A program made the translations under genes and the position numbers. A stretch of DNA of 64,000 bases from Leptothrix sp. (in: b-proteobacteria) (GTDB lineage Bacteria; Pseudomonadota; Gammaproteobacteria; Burkholderiales; Burkholderiaceae_C): positions 62,001-126,000 of the forward strand of contig PNKV01000005.1 in NCBI GenBank assembly GCA_013822685.1, read 5' to 3'. The notes under the pieces were generated by a model. That model had not been told where the DNA came from, searched no databases, and saw only the letters and a list, made by a program, of their open reading frames with translations. Shown one piece after another: positions 17,337 through 26,286 of this stretch; the stretch's first letter is position 1; each line of letters begins with the position of its first letter.

Positions 17337-17939
17337 ATGCCCAATGCTGAAGCCAATCCACGCGCCACCTCCGATCAAGCAACGACCTTGCTGGACCAGG
17401 CGATCGCGCATGTCCTTGAACATGGCTACAGCGACCAGTCATTGCGCAGCATGGCGGCCAGCCTGGGCACCAGCCACCGCATGCTCAGCTATTACTTTGG
17501 CGATGTCGATGGCTTCTGGGAGGCCGTGGTCAGGCGCCTGCGCAACACGGATCATCATCGGCAGGCCGGCATGGCCGAAGGCCAGGCGTTCACGGTCCCA
17601 CCCATCGAAGAGGTCTGGCGGCACTTCACCTCGCCCAGCTACCTGCCCGTCTTCCAGCTGATGCTCGAGATCTACATCAAGGCCCTGCGTGACCGGCAAC
17701 GCTTCGGCGACTTTCTTGCCCATGCGGTTGATGGCTGGATTGGCCGTGTGGCCCAGTCCCTGCAAACCCAGCATGGCTTGAGCAAGGCCAAGGCCCGCAT
17801 CCGTGCCCGGCTTGAGCTGGCCATCGTGCGTGGCTTGCTGCTCGACCTGCTCACCACGGGCGACAAGGCGGGCACAAGCCAGGCCATCAAGCATTACGCC
17901 CAACTGATTCAACAGCCCCGCCAGGAGACCACACCATGA
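17337..17939 (+). CDS. TetR family transcriptional regulator
   Basis: 200 residues from the ATG at 17337; the frame is open further upstream, but MPNAEANPRATSDQ fits the family and the palindrome would otherwise lie in coding sequence. The helix-turn-helix is AIAHVLEHGYSDQSLRSMAA followed by SHRMLSYYFGDVDGFWEAVV. There is no Shine-Dalgarno motif before this start, and the operator is seven bases away, so the transcript may be leaderless or poorly translated. The stop overlaps the start of the serine hydrolase gene by four bases (ATGA), so the two genes are coupled. Confidence 0.88.
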   Translation: MPNAEANPRATSDQATTLLDQAIAHVLEHGYSDQSLRSMAASLGTSHRMLSYYFGDVDGFWEAVVRRLRNTDHHRQAGMAEGQAFTVPPIEEVWRHFTSPSYLPVFQLMLEIYIKALRDRQRFGDFLAHAVDGWIGRVAQSLQTQHGLSKAKARIRARLELAIVRGLLLDLLTTGDKAGTSQAIKHYAQLIQQPRQETTP

Positions 17940-19351
17940 TCCGTCGCAACACCGTGAAGGCCGCCTCGCTGGCCTGCCTGATTTTGCTGGGCACCCAGGC
18001 TGCGAGGGCCGACCTCATCGCCGACATCCCCGCAGGCACGGGCTATGCCGCGTGGGAGCTGTGCACGCGCACCCAGCAAAGCGGTGATGACTACCTGCGC
18101 GTGCGCTGGTTCTACACCGCCCCCAAAGTGCAGCCTCTGCCCGTGGTGTGGACCATCAAGTACGACCCCGGCAACAAGGTGGATGTGAGCAGCTTCATCC
18201 CCTTCATCACCAACAAGCGCACCGCGGTCTACCGCCCGGGCCTGGGTTGCACGCTCGTGCCCCCGGGTGCCACCGACGCCGGCGTGCGCGCCCAAGCCTT
18301 CAAGCCCGCGCCTTTGCCGATGCCCTCCGCGCAGCCATGGCCCACTGGCGAAGGCACCACCGAGGCCGCGCGGCTAACCCCGGCCCAGGCGGCCTTGCTC
18401 GCGGCCCATGGTGACCGCATCTTCACCGAGACCACCACCAAGCTCAGTCAGAAGCAGAACGCGCTGGCCTTCCTCGTGGCCCGCGATGGCCACCTGGTGT
18501 ATGAGCGCTATGCCCGCGATTACCGGCGCGACCAGCCTCAACTGGGGTGGTCCATGACCAAGTCGCTCACGGGCTTGATCGCGGGCGTGATGGCCACCGA
18601 TGGCCGGCTTGACCTGGATGCGCCCGTGGGCTTGCCGCAATGGGCCGGCAGCGCCAAGGCGGCCATCACCTGGAAACAATTGCTCAACATGGCCCCGGGC
18701 ATGGCCTGGAACGAAGGTTATGAAGGTGCCAGTGATGCCACCCAGATGCTGTTCTCGCAACCCAATCAGGGGGCGTGGGCCGCTGAACGGCCCCTGACCT
18801 CGGCGCCGGGCACGGTCTTCAATTACTCCACCGGCTTTGCCACCGTGGCCACCTATGCCATCAAGTTGAAGCTGGGCGGCGGCCACCAGGCCTTGTACGA
18901 CTACTACCAGCAACGCTTGTTCGCGCCGTTGGGCATCCGCCAGGGCGTGATTGAGCCCGACGCCAGTGGCACGCCCGTGGGCGGGGCGCGTGGTGTGCTG
19001 CGCCCTGTGGATTGGTTGCGGCTGGGGCAGTTGGTGGCGCAAGGTGGCCAATGGCAGGGCCAGACCTTGATCGCCCCCTCGGCGATGAACTTCCTGGTGG
19101 CTGCCTCACCGGCCAGTGCCGAATACGGCGGCTTCATCTGGCGTCAACCTGCCACCGCGATCCCCGAGTCCGTCCGCGTGCGCCTGCCTGCCGACCTGGT
19201 CTGGTTCGCTGGCCACATGGGCCAGTTCCTGGTGATCGTGCCCAGCCAGAACCTGGTGGTGTTGCGCATGGGCGTGTCGTTTGAAAAAGACCTGGCCCGT
19301 ACGCAAGTGTTCGAGGCCGTGGCAGACTTGATCGAGGCCGGTCACAACTGA
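17936..19351 (+). CDS. exported serine hydrolase, beta-lactamase/NylB-like family
   Basis: 471 residues. A Sec signal peptide is seen (RRNTVKAASLACLILLGTQ, cleavage near ARA-D at residue 25). Residues about 26-140 form an extra N-terminal domain. The catalytic domain has the S-x-x-K nucleophile motif S206-M-T-K209 in GWSMTKSLTGL and a Y-S-T variant of the Y-x-N motif in VFNYSTGFA. These features match class C beta-lactamase-like esterases, carboxypeptidases and amide hydrolases of the 6-aminohexanoate-dimer hydrolase type. Because it is cotranscribed with tetR near catabolic genes, it may hydrolyse an ester or amide of the growth substrate in the periplasm. It overlaps the convergent PepSY gene by ten bases. 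Confidence 0.88.
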   Translation: MIRRNTVKAASLACLILLGTQAARADLIADIPAGTGYAAWELCTRTQQSGDDYLRVRWFYTAPKVQPLPVVWTIKYDPGNKVDVSSFIPFITNKRTAVYRPGLGCTLVPPGATDAGVRAQAFKPAPLPMPSAQPWPTGEGTTEAARLTPAQAALLAAHGDRIFTETTTKLSQKQNALAFLVARDGHLVYERYARDYRRDQPQLGWSMTKSLTGLIAGVMATDGRLDLDAPVGLPQWAGSAKAAITWKQLLNMAPGMAWNEGYEGASDATQMLFSQPNQGAWAAERPLTSAPGTVFNYSTGFATVATYAIKLKLGGGHQALYDYYQQRLFAPLGIRQGVIEPDASGTPVGGARGVLRPVDWLRLGQLVAQGGQWQGQTLIAPSAMNFLVAASPASAEYGGFIWRQPATAIPESVRVRLPADLVWFAGHMGQFLVIVPSQNLVVLRMGVSFEKDLARTQVFEAVADLIEAGHN

Positions 19352-20904
19352 ACAGATGCCAGGCCAGTTGCCCGTGGCCCGCGCTGCCACGCTCGCCAGG
19401 CCAGGAATGCGAGCAGGGCCGCGGCGCCCGTCGACAACACATCAATGAAGGCGAATCCCTGCACATAGGCCTTGGCCAACTCAGGCCACCAGCCAGCCAG
19501 GGCAAGCAGGCTGGTGCCTGGAATCAGCGCCGTGGTCAGGGCGGCCAAGCCCAGCAAACCTGGGGTTGCCGCTGTGGCGCCGCGCACAAACGCGTGGACC
19601 ACGCAGCCAGTGAACACCATGTAGTAAACGCCATGGACAAGCACCTCGTGCGGCACTTGGCCACTGGCCAGCCAGCGGCTGCTGGCGATGGCGCTTGACA
19701 GGCCGGCCACGCAACCCAGGCACACGCCAATGTTCAACGAGGCCACCCATCGCACATGGCGCGGCTGTGACACTGCGGCGCCCGACTCGCGCAGGCGCTT
19801 GGTGCGCGTCTCGATCCAAAGCACGTTGCCCGTGTAGAAGAGCAGGGCACCCATCATGGCCAGCACGGCATACAGCACGCGCAGGGGCTCTCCGCCATAG
19901 CCGCCAAAGTGCAGCGAGAAAAAGCTGGACAACATGGCGCCCCAGCTGGACTTTTGCTGTCCCGGCAAATGGGTTGACTGGAAGACTTCGCCAGTAGAGG
20001 GGTCCATCAAGGCAAAGCCGGCACGCGCGCTGCGCTTGAAGTGCCTGTCGTCGGTGCCGGCCACTTGCGCCATGGCCTTCGGGGTGCCCACGCCACGGTA
20101 GTCCAACGCCGTGGGTTCGAAGCCTGGTGCGGCGGCCTTGGCGCGCGCCACCAGTTGCGAAGGGGGCAGCCAGTCGGTCGTGTCCTTGGTCACAGGCGTT
20201 CGCTTGGGGGTCGACTGGGTCTCCACCGCCTCCAGGCCCTTCGGGTAGATCAGGGCATCTTGCGCCGCGTAGATCCAGTCATGCAGGCCAAACACGGCCG
20301 CTGACAGGGCCATGACGATGTGAAACGGCAGGCTGGCCACACCCAGCAGGTTGTGCAGATCCAGCCACATGCGTTTGATGTTGCGGCCAAGGCGCAGCAC
20401 GAACAGGTCCTTGACCAGCGAGGGCAGCAGCACCACCACTCCTGATATCAGGGCGATGGCGTACACCAGCGAGACGATGCCGATGATTGGCTCGGCGATG
20501 TCCAACGGCAAGGGCAGGCCGCCTTTGCGGTGCAGGTTGTCAACGAAGTCACCGGTTTCGCCGCCATCAACGGCCAGTGGGCGCAAATGGCCCGCAGCGT
20601 CGAGTTCCATGCGTTGCTCGCGCCCGCCCTGCTTGTAGCGCATGAACGGGGCAGCGTTGTCTTCGCCCGGCAGCACCAGTGTGACGCGTGCGGTCTTTGG
20701 GTGAGCCGCGAAGAAGGCGGCGGCCAGCGCATCGGCGTCCATGCTTGCCTGACCACGTTGGGGCTCGGCGCGCGCCCAATGCGAGATCTCGGGCTTGAAC
20801 ATCGAGATGCCGCCCGCGTAGAAGGCCACGAACAGCATCAAACTGCAGAGGATGCCGGCCCACGTGTGCACCACGAGGTATTTGCGAACGGTGCCGGCTT
20901 TCAT
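19342..20904 (-). CDS. PepSY-associated TM helix protein (iron-uptake associated)
   Basis: The start is the ATG at 20904 (MKAGTVRKYLVVHTWAG), which overlaps the upstream stop by four bases; 520 residues. The first membrane helix, YLVVHTWAGILCSLMLFVAF, is characteristic of PepSY-TM proteins, and others lie near VYAIALISGVVVLLPSL, LLGVASLPFHIVMALSAAVF, LYAVLAMMGALLFYTGNV and the C-terminal third. A large periplasmic loop lies between helices 1 and 2. PepSY-TM proteins often accompany TonB-dependent siderophore receptors and some act as ferric-siderophore reductases. Here no receptor is present, but the operon promoter carries a Fur-like box, which supports an iron link. Confidence 0.88.
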   Translation of the reverse strand: MKAGTVRKYLVVHTWAGILCSLMLFVAFYAGGISMFKPEISHWARAEPQRGQASMDADALAAAFFAAHPKTARVTLVLPGEDNAAPFMRYKQGGREQRMELDAAGHLRPLAVDGGETGDFVDNLHRKGGLPLPLDIAEPIIGIVSLVYAIALISGVVVLLPSLVKDLFVLRLGRNIKRMWLDLHNLLGVASLPFHIVMALSAAVFGLHDWIYAAQDALIYPKGLEAVETQSTPKRTPVTKDTTDWLPPSQLVARAKAAAPGFEPTALDYRGVGTPKAMAQVAGTDDRHFKRSARAGFALMDPSTGEVFQSTHLPGQQKSSWGAMLSSFFSLHFGGYGGEPLRVLYAVLAMMGALLFYTGNVLWIETRTKRLRESGAAVSQPRHVRWVASLNIGVCLGCVAGLSSAIASSRWLASGQVPHEVLVHGVYYMVFTGCVVHAFVRGATAATPGLLGLAALTTALIPGTSLLALAGWWPELAKAYVQGFAFIDVLSTGAAALLAFLAWRAWQRGPRATGLASVQL

Positions 20905-21188
20905 CGAGACACCCCATGGACGAGGGCCGCGGCCACGGCATTGGCCCCGATCAACCAAGCCCAGCAGGCCAACTTGCCGCGGGCCATGAATGACAGCCCG
21001 ACGGTGGCCGCCCACAGTGGCACCACGCTCCACATGGCCACCTGGTACTTGGCCGGATCGTCATGACCCGAGGTGAGGTGAAAAACGAGCAGCCCACTGA
21101 GCCAGACCGCCAGCGGGAAACCCAGCACCGCGCCCACCAGGCCATGGTGCAGCAGTTGCCAGGACGACAGGGCATCGTTACGCGCCAT
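20901..21188 (-). CDS. small inner-membrane protein of a PepSY operon
   Basis: 95 residues with three hydrophobic segments (about 15-37, 50-66 and 74-92). I do not recognise it beyond its likeness in size and context to the small DUF3649/DUF3325-type proteins found with PepSY-TM genes in siderophore operons. It overlaps the upstream membrane gene by 11 bases and the downstream PepSY gene by four (ATGA), so all three are translated together and may form one complex. Confidence 0.75.
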   Translation of the reverse strand: MARNDALSSWQLLHHGLVGAVLGFPLAVWLSGLLVFHLTSGHDDPAKYQVAMWSVVPLWAATVGLSFMARGKLACWAWLIGANAVAAALVHGVSR

Positions 21189-21450
21189 GGGGTGCCTTTG
21201 ATTGTTGTTGGCGCCACCCGATCCAGGCTGACACGCCCGGTATGCCCACCATCAAGCCTGCCAGGGCCACGGCCAATGCGGTGGCAAGATCGAGGTGCTG
21301 GACGAGCGCCGCCACGGCGAGGGCAAAGAGGGCGAGCGTGAGCCCCCAGCCCAACACGGGGTTCAGCCGTGACGGAGCACGTTCGGTGGACAGGTTGGCG
21401 GTGAGCGCTGCCAGAAGCACCGCCAACGCAGCTGTGAGTAGGAAGAACAC
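21178..21450 (-). CDS. small membrane protein, first gene of the PepSY operon
   Basis: The frame could open at a GTG at 21525, but a strong promoter with its -10 at 21481-21486 lies inside that stretch, so translation more likely starts at the GTG at 21450 (giving about 90 residues, beginning MFFLLTAALAVLLAAL). Three to four membrane segments follow, ending in a charged tail WRQQQSKAPHGA. The family is not recognised with confidence; its place is like that of DUF3325/DUF3649 proteins. The start is weakly supported, as only a poor TGGG ribosome site precedes it. Confidence 0.65.
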   Translation of the reverse strand: MFFLLTAALAVLLAALTANLSTERAPSRLNPVLGWGLTLALFALAVAALVQHLDLATALAVALAGLMVGIPGVSAWIGWRQQQSKAPHGA

Positions 21451-21480
21451 GAGATAGGCCCATTTGCCAGATGATTGCTC

Positions 21481-21510
21481 ATTATAGTAATGCGAATCAG
21501 TCTTATTCAA
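21481..21510 (-). promoter_or_regulatory. sigma70-like promoter overlapping a Fur-like box
   Basis: Read on the minus strand, a -35 element TTGAAT (21510-21505) is followed after 18 bases by a perfect -10 TATAAT (21486-21481). The spacer and the -35 overlap a Fur-like imperfect palindrome, AATAAGACTGATTCGCATT (21507-21489; 12 of 19 positions symmetric). Holo-Fur bound there would shut off the PepSY operon under iron sufficiency. The promoter is seen directly; regulation by Fur is inferred. Confidence 0.65.
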
Positions 21511-21577
21511 TAATCTGGCCGGCACACCGATTGCTCCTTGGTTTTTTCACCCCTTGGTGAGGATGACAGGAGCCGGT

Positions 21578-22231
21578 ATGGACAATCCTTTGGACCTGGA
21601 CGCGACCATCTCGCGACGCGATCTGCTGCTCGCGGGCGCCGCCTCTGCAGCGGCAGTCAAAATTCCACAGGCCAACGCCACAGAGCCAACGCCCACGCCG
21701 ACAGCGGTTTTGCCGACACCCCACGCCAAAGTCTCGCTGAACGTCAATGGCCAAGCCCATGACCTGACGCTCGACACGCGCACGACCCTACTGGATGCCC
21801 TTCGCGAGCACCTGCACCTGACCGGCACCAAAAAAGGCTGCGATCACGGGCAGTGCGGTGCCTGCACGGTGATCGTAGATGGCCGGCGCATCAATGCCTG
21901 CCTGACCTTGGCCGTGATGCACCCCGGCGCACAAGTCACCACCATCGAAGGGCTGGGCAATCCCCGCCAACTGCACCCGATGCAGGCCGCTTTCGTCAAA
22001 CACGACGGCTATCAATGCGGCTACTGCACGCCAGGGCAGATCTGCTCGGCCGTGGCGGTGGTGGATGAGATCAAGCGCGGAGTTCCAAGCCATGTGAGCG
22101 CCGACCTGACCGCGCGCCCGCTGTTGTCGGCCGAGGAGTTGCGCGAGCGCATGAGCGGCAACATCTGCCGGTGCGGGGCCTATTCCAACATCATTGATGC
22201 CATCACCGAAGTGGCTGGAGGTGCGGCATGA
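21578..22231 (+). CDS. paoA: aldehyde dehydrogenase/xanthine dehydrogenase family 2Fe-2S subunit, Tat exported (PaoA-like)
   Basis: 217 residues from the ATG at 21578, preceded by [21 protein letters not shown] is a twin-arginine signal. The plant-type 2Fe-2S cluster motif is [21 protein letters not shown], split here as CDHGQCGAC plus a later C, and the second helical-bundle cluster is CGYCTPGQI with CRC in [12 protein letters not shown]. This is the electron-transfer small subunit of a periplasmic molybdenum hydroxylase of the PaoABC/YagTSR type, which oxidises aromatic aldehydes. Its stop overlaps the next gene's start by four bases. The gene is divergent from the PepSY operon. Confidence 0.93.
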   Translation: MDNPLDLDATISRRDLLLAGAASAAAVKIPQANATEPTPTPTAVLPTPHAKVSLNVNGQAHDLTLDTRTTLLDALREHLHLTGTKKGCDHGQCGACTVIVDGRRINACLTLAVMHPGAQVTTIEGLGNPRQLHPMQAAFVKHDGYQCGYCTPGQICSAVAVVDEIKRGVPSHVSADLTARPLLSAEELRERMSGNICRCGAYSNIIDAITEVAGGAA

Positions 22232-23178
22232 AGCCCTTCACGTATGAGCGGGTGGCATCGCCTGCAGAGGCTGCTGCTGCGGTGGCCAAGCACCCCGGCG
22301 CCAAGTTCATCGCCGGGGGCACCAATTTGCTGGACCTGATGAAGCTGCAGATCGAGACGCCCACGCACCTGGTGGACGTCAACGCCCTGGCCCTGGACAA
22401 GATCGAACCGACTCCCGATGGCGGCTTGCGCATCGGCGCCTTGGTGCGCAACACCGACCTGGCCGCCGACCAGCGCGTGCGGCGAGACCACGCCGTGCTG
22501 GCCCGCGCGCTGCTGTCAGGCGCATCAGGCCAGTTGCGCAATAAGGCCACGACCGCAGGCAACCTGCTGCAGCGCACGCGGTGCCCGTACTTTTACGACA
22601 CCGATCAGCCTTGCAACAAGCGCCTGCCCGGCAGCGGCTGCAGCGCCATCGGCGGCATCACGCGCCAGCATGCCGTGATCGGTGGCAGCAAGGCCTGCAT
22701 CGCCACCCATCCCAGCGACATGACGGTGGCCATGCGGGTGCTAGACGCGACCATTGAAACCGTGCGGCCCGATGGTGCGCAGCGCGTCATCCCCATTGCC
22801 GATTTTCATCGGCTGCCTGGCGATACACCCCACATCGAAACGGCGCTGGAACCGGGCGAGCTGATCACCGCCGTGGTGTTGCCCAAACCGGTGGGCGGCA
22901 CACACATTTACCGCAAGGTGCGTGACCGCGCCTCGTATGCCTTCGCGCTGGTGTCCGTGGCCACCATCGTGCAGCGCGATGGGTCGGGCAGGGTGGCCTT
23001 GGGCGGCATGGCGCACAAACCCTGGCGCATGGAGGCGGCCGAAGCCGCGATGCCGCGTGGCGCATCGGCGGTGATGGCGCAGCTGCTGGCCGGGGCGCAG
23101 CCCACTGAAGACAACGCATTCAAATTACTTCTGGCCGAGCGCGCTTTGGCCGCGGCCCTGCTTCAAGCGAGGACCTGA
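22228..23178 (+). CDS. paoB: FAD-binding subunit of xanthine dehydrogenase-family enzyme (PaoB-like)
   Basis: 316 residues. The FAD-binding PCMH fold is shown by [15 protein letters not shown] (about 27-41) and by [18 protein letters not shown] four-cysteine insert, RCPYFY, QPCNKR, SGCSAI and [10 protein letters not shown], is the extra 4Fe-4S site typical of PaoB and of 4-hydroxybenzoyl-CoA reductase-like subunits. It passes electrons between the 2Fe-2S subunit and FAD. It has no signal peptide of its own and would be co-exported with PaoA, as known for the E. coli enzyme. It is coupled to the genes on both sides. Confidence 0.93.
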   Translation: MKPFTYERVASPAEAAAAVAKHPGAKFIAGGTNLLDLMKLQIETPTHLVDVNALALDKIEPTPDGGLRIGALVRNTDLAADQRVRRDHAVLARALLSGASGQLRNKATTAGNLLQRTRCPYFYDTDQPCNKRLPGSGCSAIGGITRQHAVIGGSKACIATHPSDMTVAMRVLDATIETVRPDGAQRVIPIADFHRLPGDTPHIETALEPGELITAVVLPKPVGGTHIYRKVRDRASYAFALVSVATIVQRDGSGRVALGGMAHKPWRMEAAEAAMPRGASAVMAQLLAGAQPTEDNAFKLLLAERALAAALLQART

Positions 23179-23180
23179 CC

Positions 23181-25391
23181 ATGAAGTTCACCACGCCCGC
23201 CACCACCAACCCCATTGACCAGCTCAAGGTCATCGGCAAACCCACGGACCGCATCGACGGCCCGCTGAAAACATCGGGCCGCGCGCCTTACGCTTATGAG
23301 CGCCACGATGTCGCGCCCAATGCCGCCTACGGCTACGTGGTGGGCGCGGGCATCGCCAAGGGCCGCATCGCCTCCATGGACCTGAGCGCGGCCAGGACGG
23401 CGCCCGGCGTGATCACCATCGTGACCGCCCGCAATGCCGGCAAGCTGGGCAAGGGGGATTTCAACACCGCCAGGTTATTGGGTGGCCCAGAGATCCAGCA
23501 TTACCACCAGGCAGTGGTCTTGGTGGTGGCCGAGACCTTTGAACAAGCGCGCGCGGCGGCGCAATTGGTCCGCATCGACTACGCCCGCTCGCTTGGCAAG
23601 TTCGATCTGGCCGCCGAGAAGGCGTCCGCTCAGTTGCCCAAGCCCACGGCCTTCGCGGGCCCGCCCGAGTCCAAGGTCGGAGATTTCACCGGCGCCTATG
23701 CTGCTGCGCCCGTGCAGTTGGACGCCACCTACACCACGCCCGATCAATCGCACGCGATGATGGAACCGCACGCTTCAACCGCGGCCTGGAAGGGCGACAA
23801 GCTCACGGTCTGGACCTCGAACCAGATGATCGCCTGGAGCGTGGGTGATGTGGCCAAGACGCTGGGCATCCCCAAGGCCAATGTGCGGCTGGTTTCGCCC
23901 TTCATCGGCGGAGGCTTTGGCGGCAAGCTCTTTGTGAGGGCCGATGCGCTCCTGGCCGCCTTGGGCGCGCGGGCCGCGAGGCGGCCTGTCAAAGTGGCGC
24001 TGCAGCGGCCTTTGATGGCCAACAACACCACCCACCGGCCGGCCACGATCCAACGCATCCGCATTGGCGCCACGCGCGAAGGCAAGATCACCGCCATGGC
24101 GCACGAGGGCTGGTCGGGTGACTTGCCGGATGGGCAGGCCGAGACCGCCGTCAACCAGACCCGCCTGTTGTACGCCGGGGCCCACCGGCTGACGACCACC
24201 CGTTTGGCCGTGCTTGACCTGCCCGAAGGCAACGCGATGCGCGCGCCGGGCGAGGCGCCAGGGATGATGGCCTTGGAGATCGCGGTCGACGAAATGGCGG
24301 AAATGCTGGGCCTGGATCCGATTGACTTCCGGGTGCTGAACGACACGCAGGTCGACCCTGAAAAGCCGGGGCGGCCGTTCTCGCAACGTCGCTTGATTGA
24401 GTGCTTGCAGATCGGCGCGCAACGCTTTGGCTGGGGCCAGCGCAAGGCCAAGCCCGCCCAGGTGCGCGATGGCCGCTGGCTGGTGGGCATGGGGGTGGCC
24501 GCCGCCTTCCGCAACAACCTGGTGACCAAGTCGGGCGCGCGGGTTCGCCTCGACAGCAAAGGCCTGGTCATCGTCGAAACCGACATGACCGACATTGGCA
24601 CGGGTTCTTACACCATCATTGCCCAGACCGCTGCCGAAGTGATGGGCGTGCCCTTGAACCAAGTGGCCGTGCGGTTGGGCGACTCGGCTCACCCGGCGTC
24701 GTCAGGCTCGGGCGGGCAATGGGGCGGCAACAGCTCCACATCGGGCGTCTACGCGGCTTGCATGAAACTGCGCGAGGCGGTGGCCAAGAAGCTGGGCATC
24801 ACCTCACCCGACGTGGTGTTCGCCGATGGCCTGGTCAAGGCGGGCGATCTCAACATTCCGCTTGGCGAAGCGGCGGGCGCGGAGGGCCTGGTGGTTGAAG
24901 ACTTCATCGAGTTTGGCGATCTGGACAAGAAGTACCAGCAATCGACGTTCGGCGCGCACTTCGTGGAGGTGGGCGTGGATGCTGTCACGGGCGAGATCCG
25001 GGTGCGGCGCATGCTGGCCGTTTGTGCCGCCGGCCGCATCCTGAACCCCAAGAGCGCACGCAGCCAGGTGATCGGGGCCATGACCATGGGCGTTGGCGCG
25101 GCCTTGATGGAGGAGCTGGCCGTGGACAAGCGCCATGGCTTCTTCGTCAACCACGACCTGGCAGGCTACGAGGTGCCCGTGCACGCCGACATCCCCCACC
25201 AGGACGTGCTTTTTCTGGACGAGACCGATCCCATCTCCTCACCCATGAAGGCCAAGGGCGTGGGTGAATTGGGCATCTGCGGGCTCGCCGCCGCCGTGGC
25301 CAACGCTGTTTACAACGCGACCGGAATTCGCGTTCGCGACTACCCCATCACGCTCGACAAGTTGCTGGACCGCCTGCCCCTGGTCACTTGA
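23181..25391 (+). CDS. paoC: molybdenum cofactor-binding catalytic subunit, xanthine dehydrogenase family (PaoC-like)
   Basis: 736 residues, matching PaoC (about 730). Family blocks are PFIGGGFGGKLFVRAD (cofactor loop), MRAPGEAPGMMALEIA, TDIGTGSYTIIAQTAAE and the catalytic glutamate in KGVGELGICG near the C terminus. It should hydroxylate aldehydes to acids at a molybdopterin-cytosine-dinucleotide site. No gene for the PaoD/XdhC-type cofactor-insertion chaperone follows here, so that must be elsewhere. The 3' end overlaps the convergent methyltransferase gene by eight bases. Confidence 0.94.
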   Translation: MKFTTPATTNPIDQLKVIGKPTDRIDGPLKTSGRAPYAYERHDVAPNAAYGYVVGAGIAKGRIASMDLSAARTAPGVITIVTARNAGKLGKGDFNTARLLGGPEIQHYHQAVVLVVAETFEQARAAAQLVRIDYARSLGKFDLAAEKASAQLPKPTAFAGPPESKVGDFTGAYAAAPVQLDATYTTPDQSHAMMEPHASTAAWKGDKLTVWTSNQMIAWSVGDVAKTLGIPKANVRLVSPFIGGGFGGKLFVRADALLAALGARAARRPVKVALQRPLMANNTTHRPATIQRIRIGATREGKITAMAHEGWSGDLPDGQAETAVNQTRLLYAGAHRLTTTRLAVLDLPEGNAMRAPGEAPGMMALEIAVDEMAEMLGLDPIDFRVLNDTQVDPEKPGRPFSQRRLIECLQIGAQRFGWGQRKAKPAQVRDGRWLVGMGVAAAFRNNLVTKSGARVRLDSKGLVIVETDMTDIGTGSYTIIAQTAAEVMGVPLNQVAVRLGDSAHPASSGSGGQWGGNSSTSGVYAACMKLREAVAKKLGITSPDVVFADGLVKAGDLNIPLGEAAGAEGLVVEDFIEFGDLDKKYQQSTFGAHFVEVGVDAVTGEIRVRRMLAVCAAGRILNPKSARSQVIGAMTMGVGAALMEELAVDKRHGFFVNHDLAGYEVPVHADIPHQDVLFLDETDPISSPMKAKGVGELGICGLAAAVANAVYNATGIRVRDYPITLDKLLDRLPLVT

Positions 25392-26286
25392 CCACAGGGA
25401 AGTGGGGCACGGCCAGCAAATCCAGGTGCCCGATTTCGAGAGACAGCAAACCATGGTGGATGTCGGCCGCTCGGTCGGCCAGCCAACTGGACACGGCGGG
25501 CTTGCAGGAAGGATCCGTTTCTGTGGCCACGGTGGCCGCTTCCTGGGCCATGTTCAGCAGCATGTCGCTGTGTTCCCGGCCAATGTGCCAATCGCTCGAT
25601 TGGGTGCTGACCTGGTAGCCCGCAACGGCGAGATGGGCCGCGAGGTAGGGCGTTGCCCGCACGCCCAGCGATGGGCCAAAGCCCTTTTCACCGCCTTGAT
25701 GGGACAAGAAGGCATCGGCGATGAGTTGGTCGGCAGGCCTGGTGGGAAACCATGTGCGCCGGCCATCCACGGTCAAAGAGGCTAGCAAAGGGCGTGGTGT
25801 CCGCACCAGCAGTGCGCTCAGCCGATCCAGCCAGGCGGCCGACACCAGGTCCAGAAATGCGGTGGTGACGAGGCCATCGCATGAGGCCAGATCGATGTCT
25901 TCGAGGTCGCGCGCCAGATCGAGCTGCTGGCTGCGAACCAGCCAGCGGGCAGGGCCCGCGTGGATGGCGAGGCCACCTTCGTGATCATGGCAGTGCCATC
26001 GTTGCCCGCTCGCCCACCGGGTGATCTCGGAGCGCTGGGCTGCGAGTAGCAGGGGGTCATGATCGACCAACCGCCATTCCTGGTCTTTTTCCAGCAAGGG
26101 CGCCAACGCCCGGAAGTTAGCGCCCGAACCCGAGGCCAGGTCAACGATGCGAAAGGCGGCGGGGTTCTGTGGCCCCAGCGCTGCCCGGAATCCAAGCGCG
26201 AGCGATGCACTGCGCGCGGCGAGATCGAAGGGTTCGCGTTGGCGCAGCCAGTCTGCGCTGAAACCGGTACTCGCCGCGTCACTCAT
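25384..26286 (-). CDS. class I SAM-dependent methyltransferase
   Basis: The ATG at 26286 overlaps the stop of the glycosyltransferase gene by four bases, giving 300 residues. SAM-binding motif I is IVDLASGSGANFRAL (about residues 47-61), then the acidic residues of motif II in WRLVDHDPLLL and motif IV in CDGLVTTAFLDLVSAAWLD. I cannot assign a substrate. It is the last gene of a tightly coupled six-gene set with RibD-like and PTPS-like members, so O- or N-methylation of that pathway's small-molecule product is the simplest reading. Confidence 0.82.
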   Translation of the reverse strand: MSDAASTGFSADWLRQREPFDLAARSASLALGFRAALGPQNPAAFRIVDLASGSGANFRALAPLLEKDQEWRLVDHDPLLLAAQRSEITRWASGQRWHCHDHEGGLAIHAGPARWLVRSQQLDLARDLEDIDLASCDGLVTTAFLDLVSAAWLDRLSALLVRTPRPLLASLTVDGRRTWFPTRPADQLIADAFLSHQGGEKGFGPSLGVRATPYLAAHLAVAGYQVSTQSSDWHIGREHSDMLLNMAQEAATVATETDPSCKPAVSSWLADRAADIHHGLLSLEIGHLDLLAVPHFPVVK

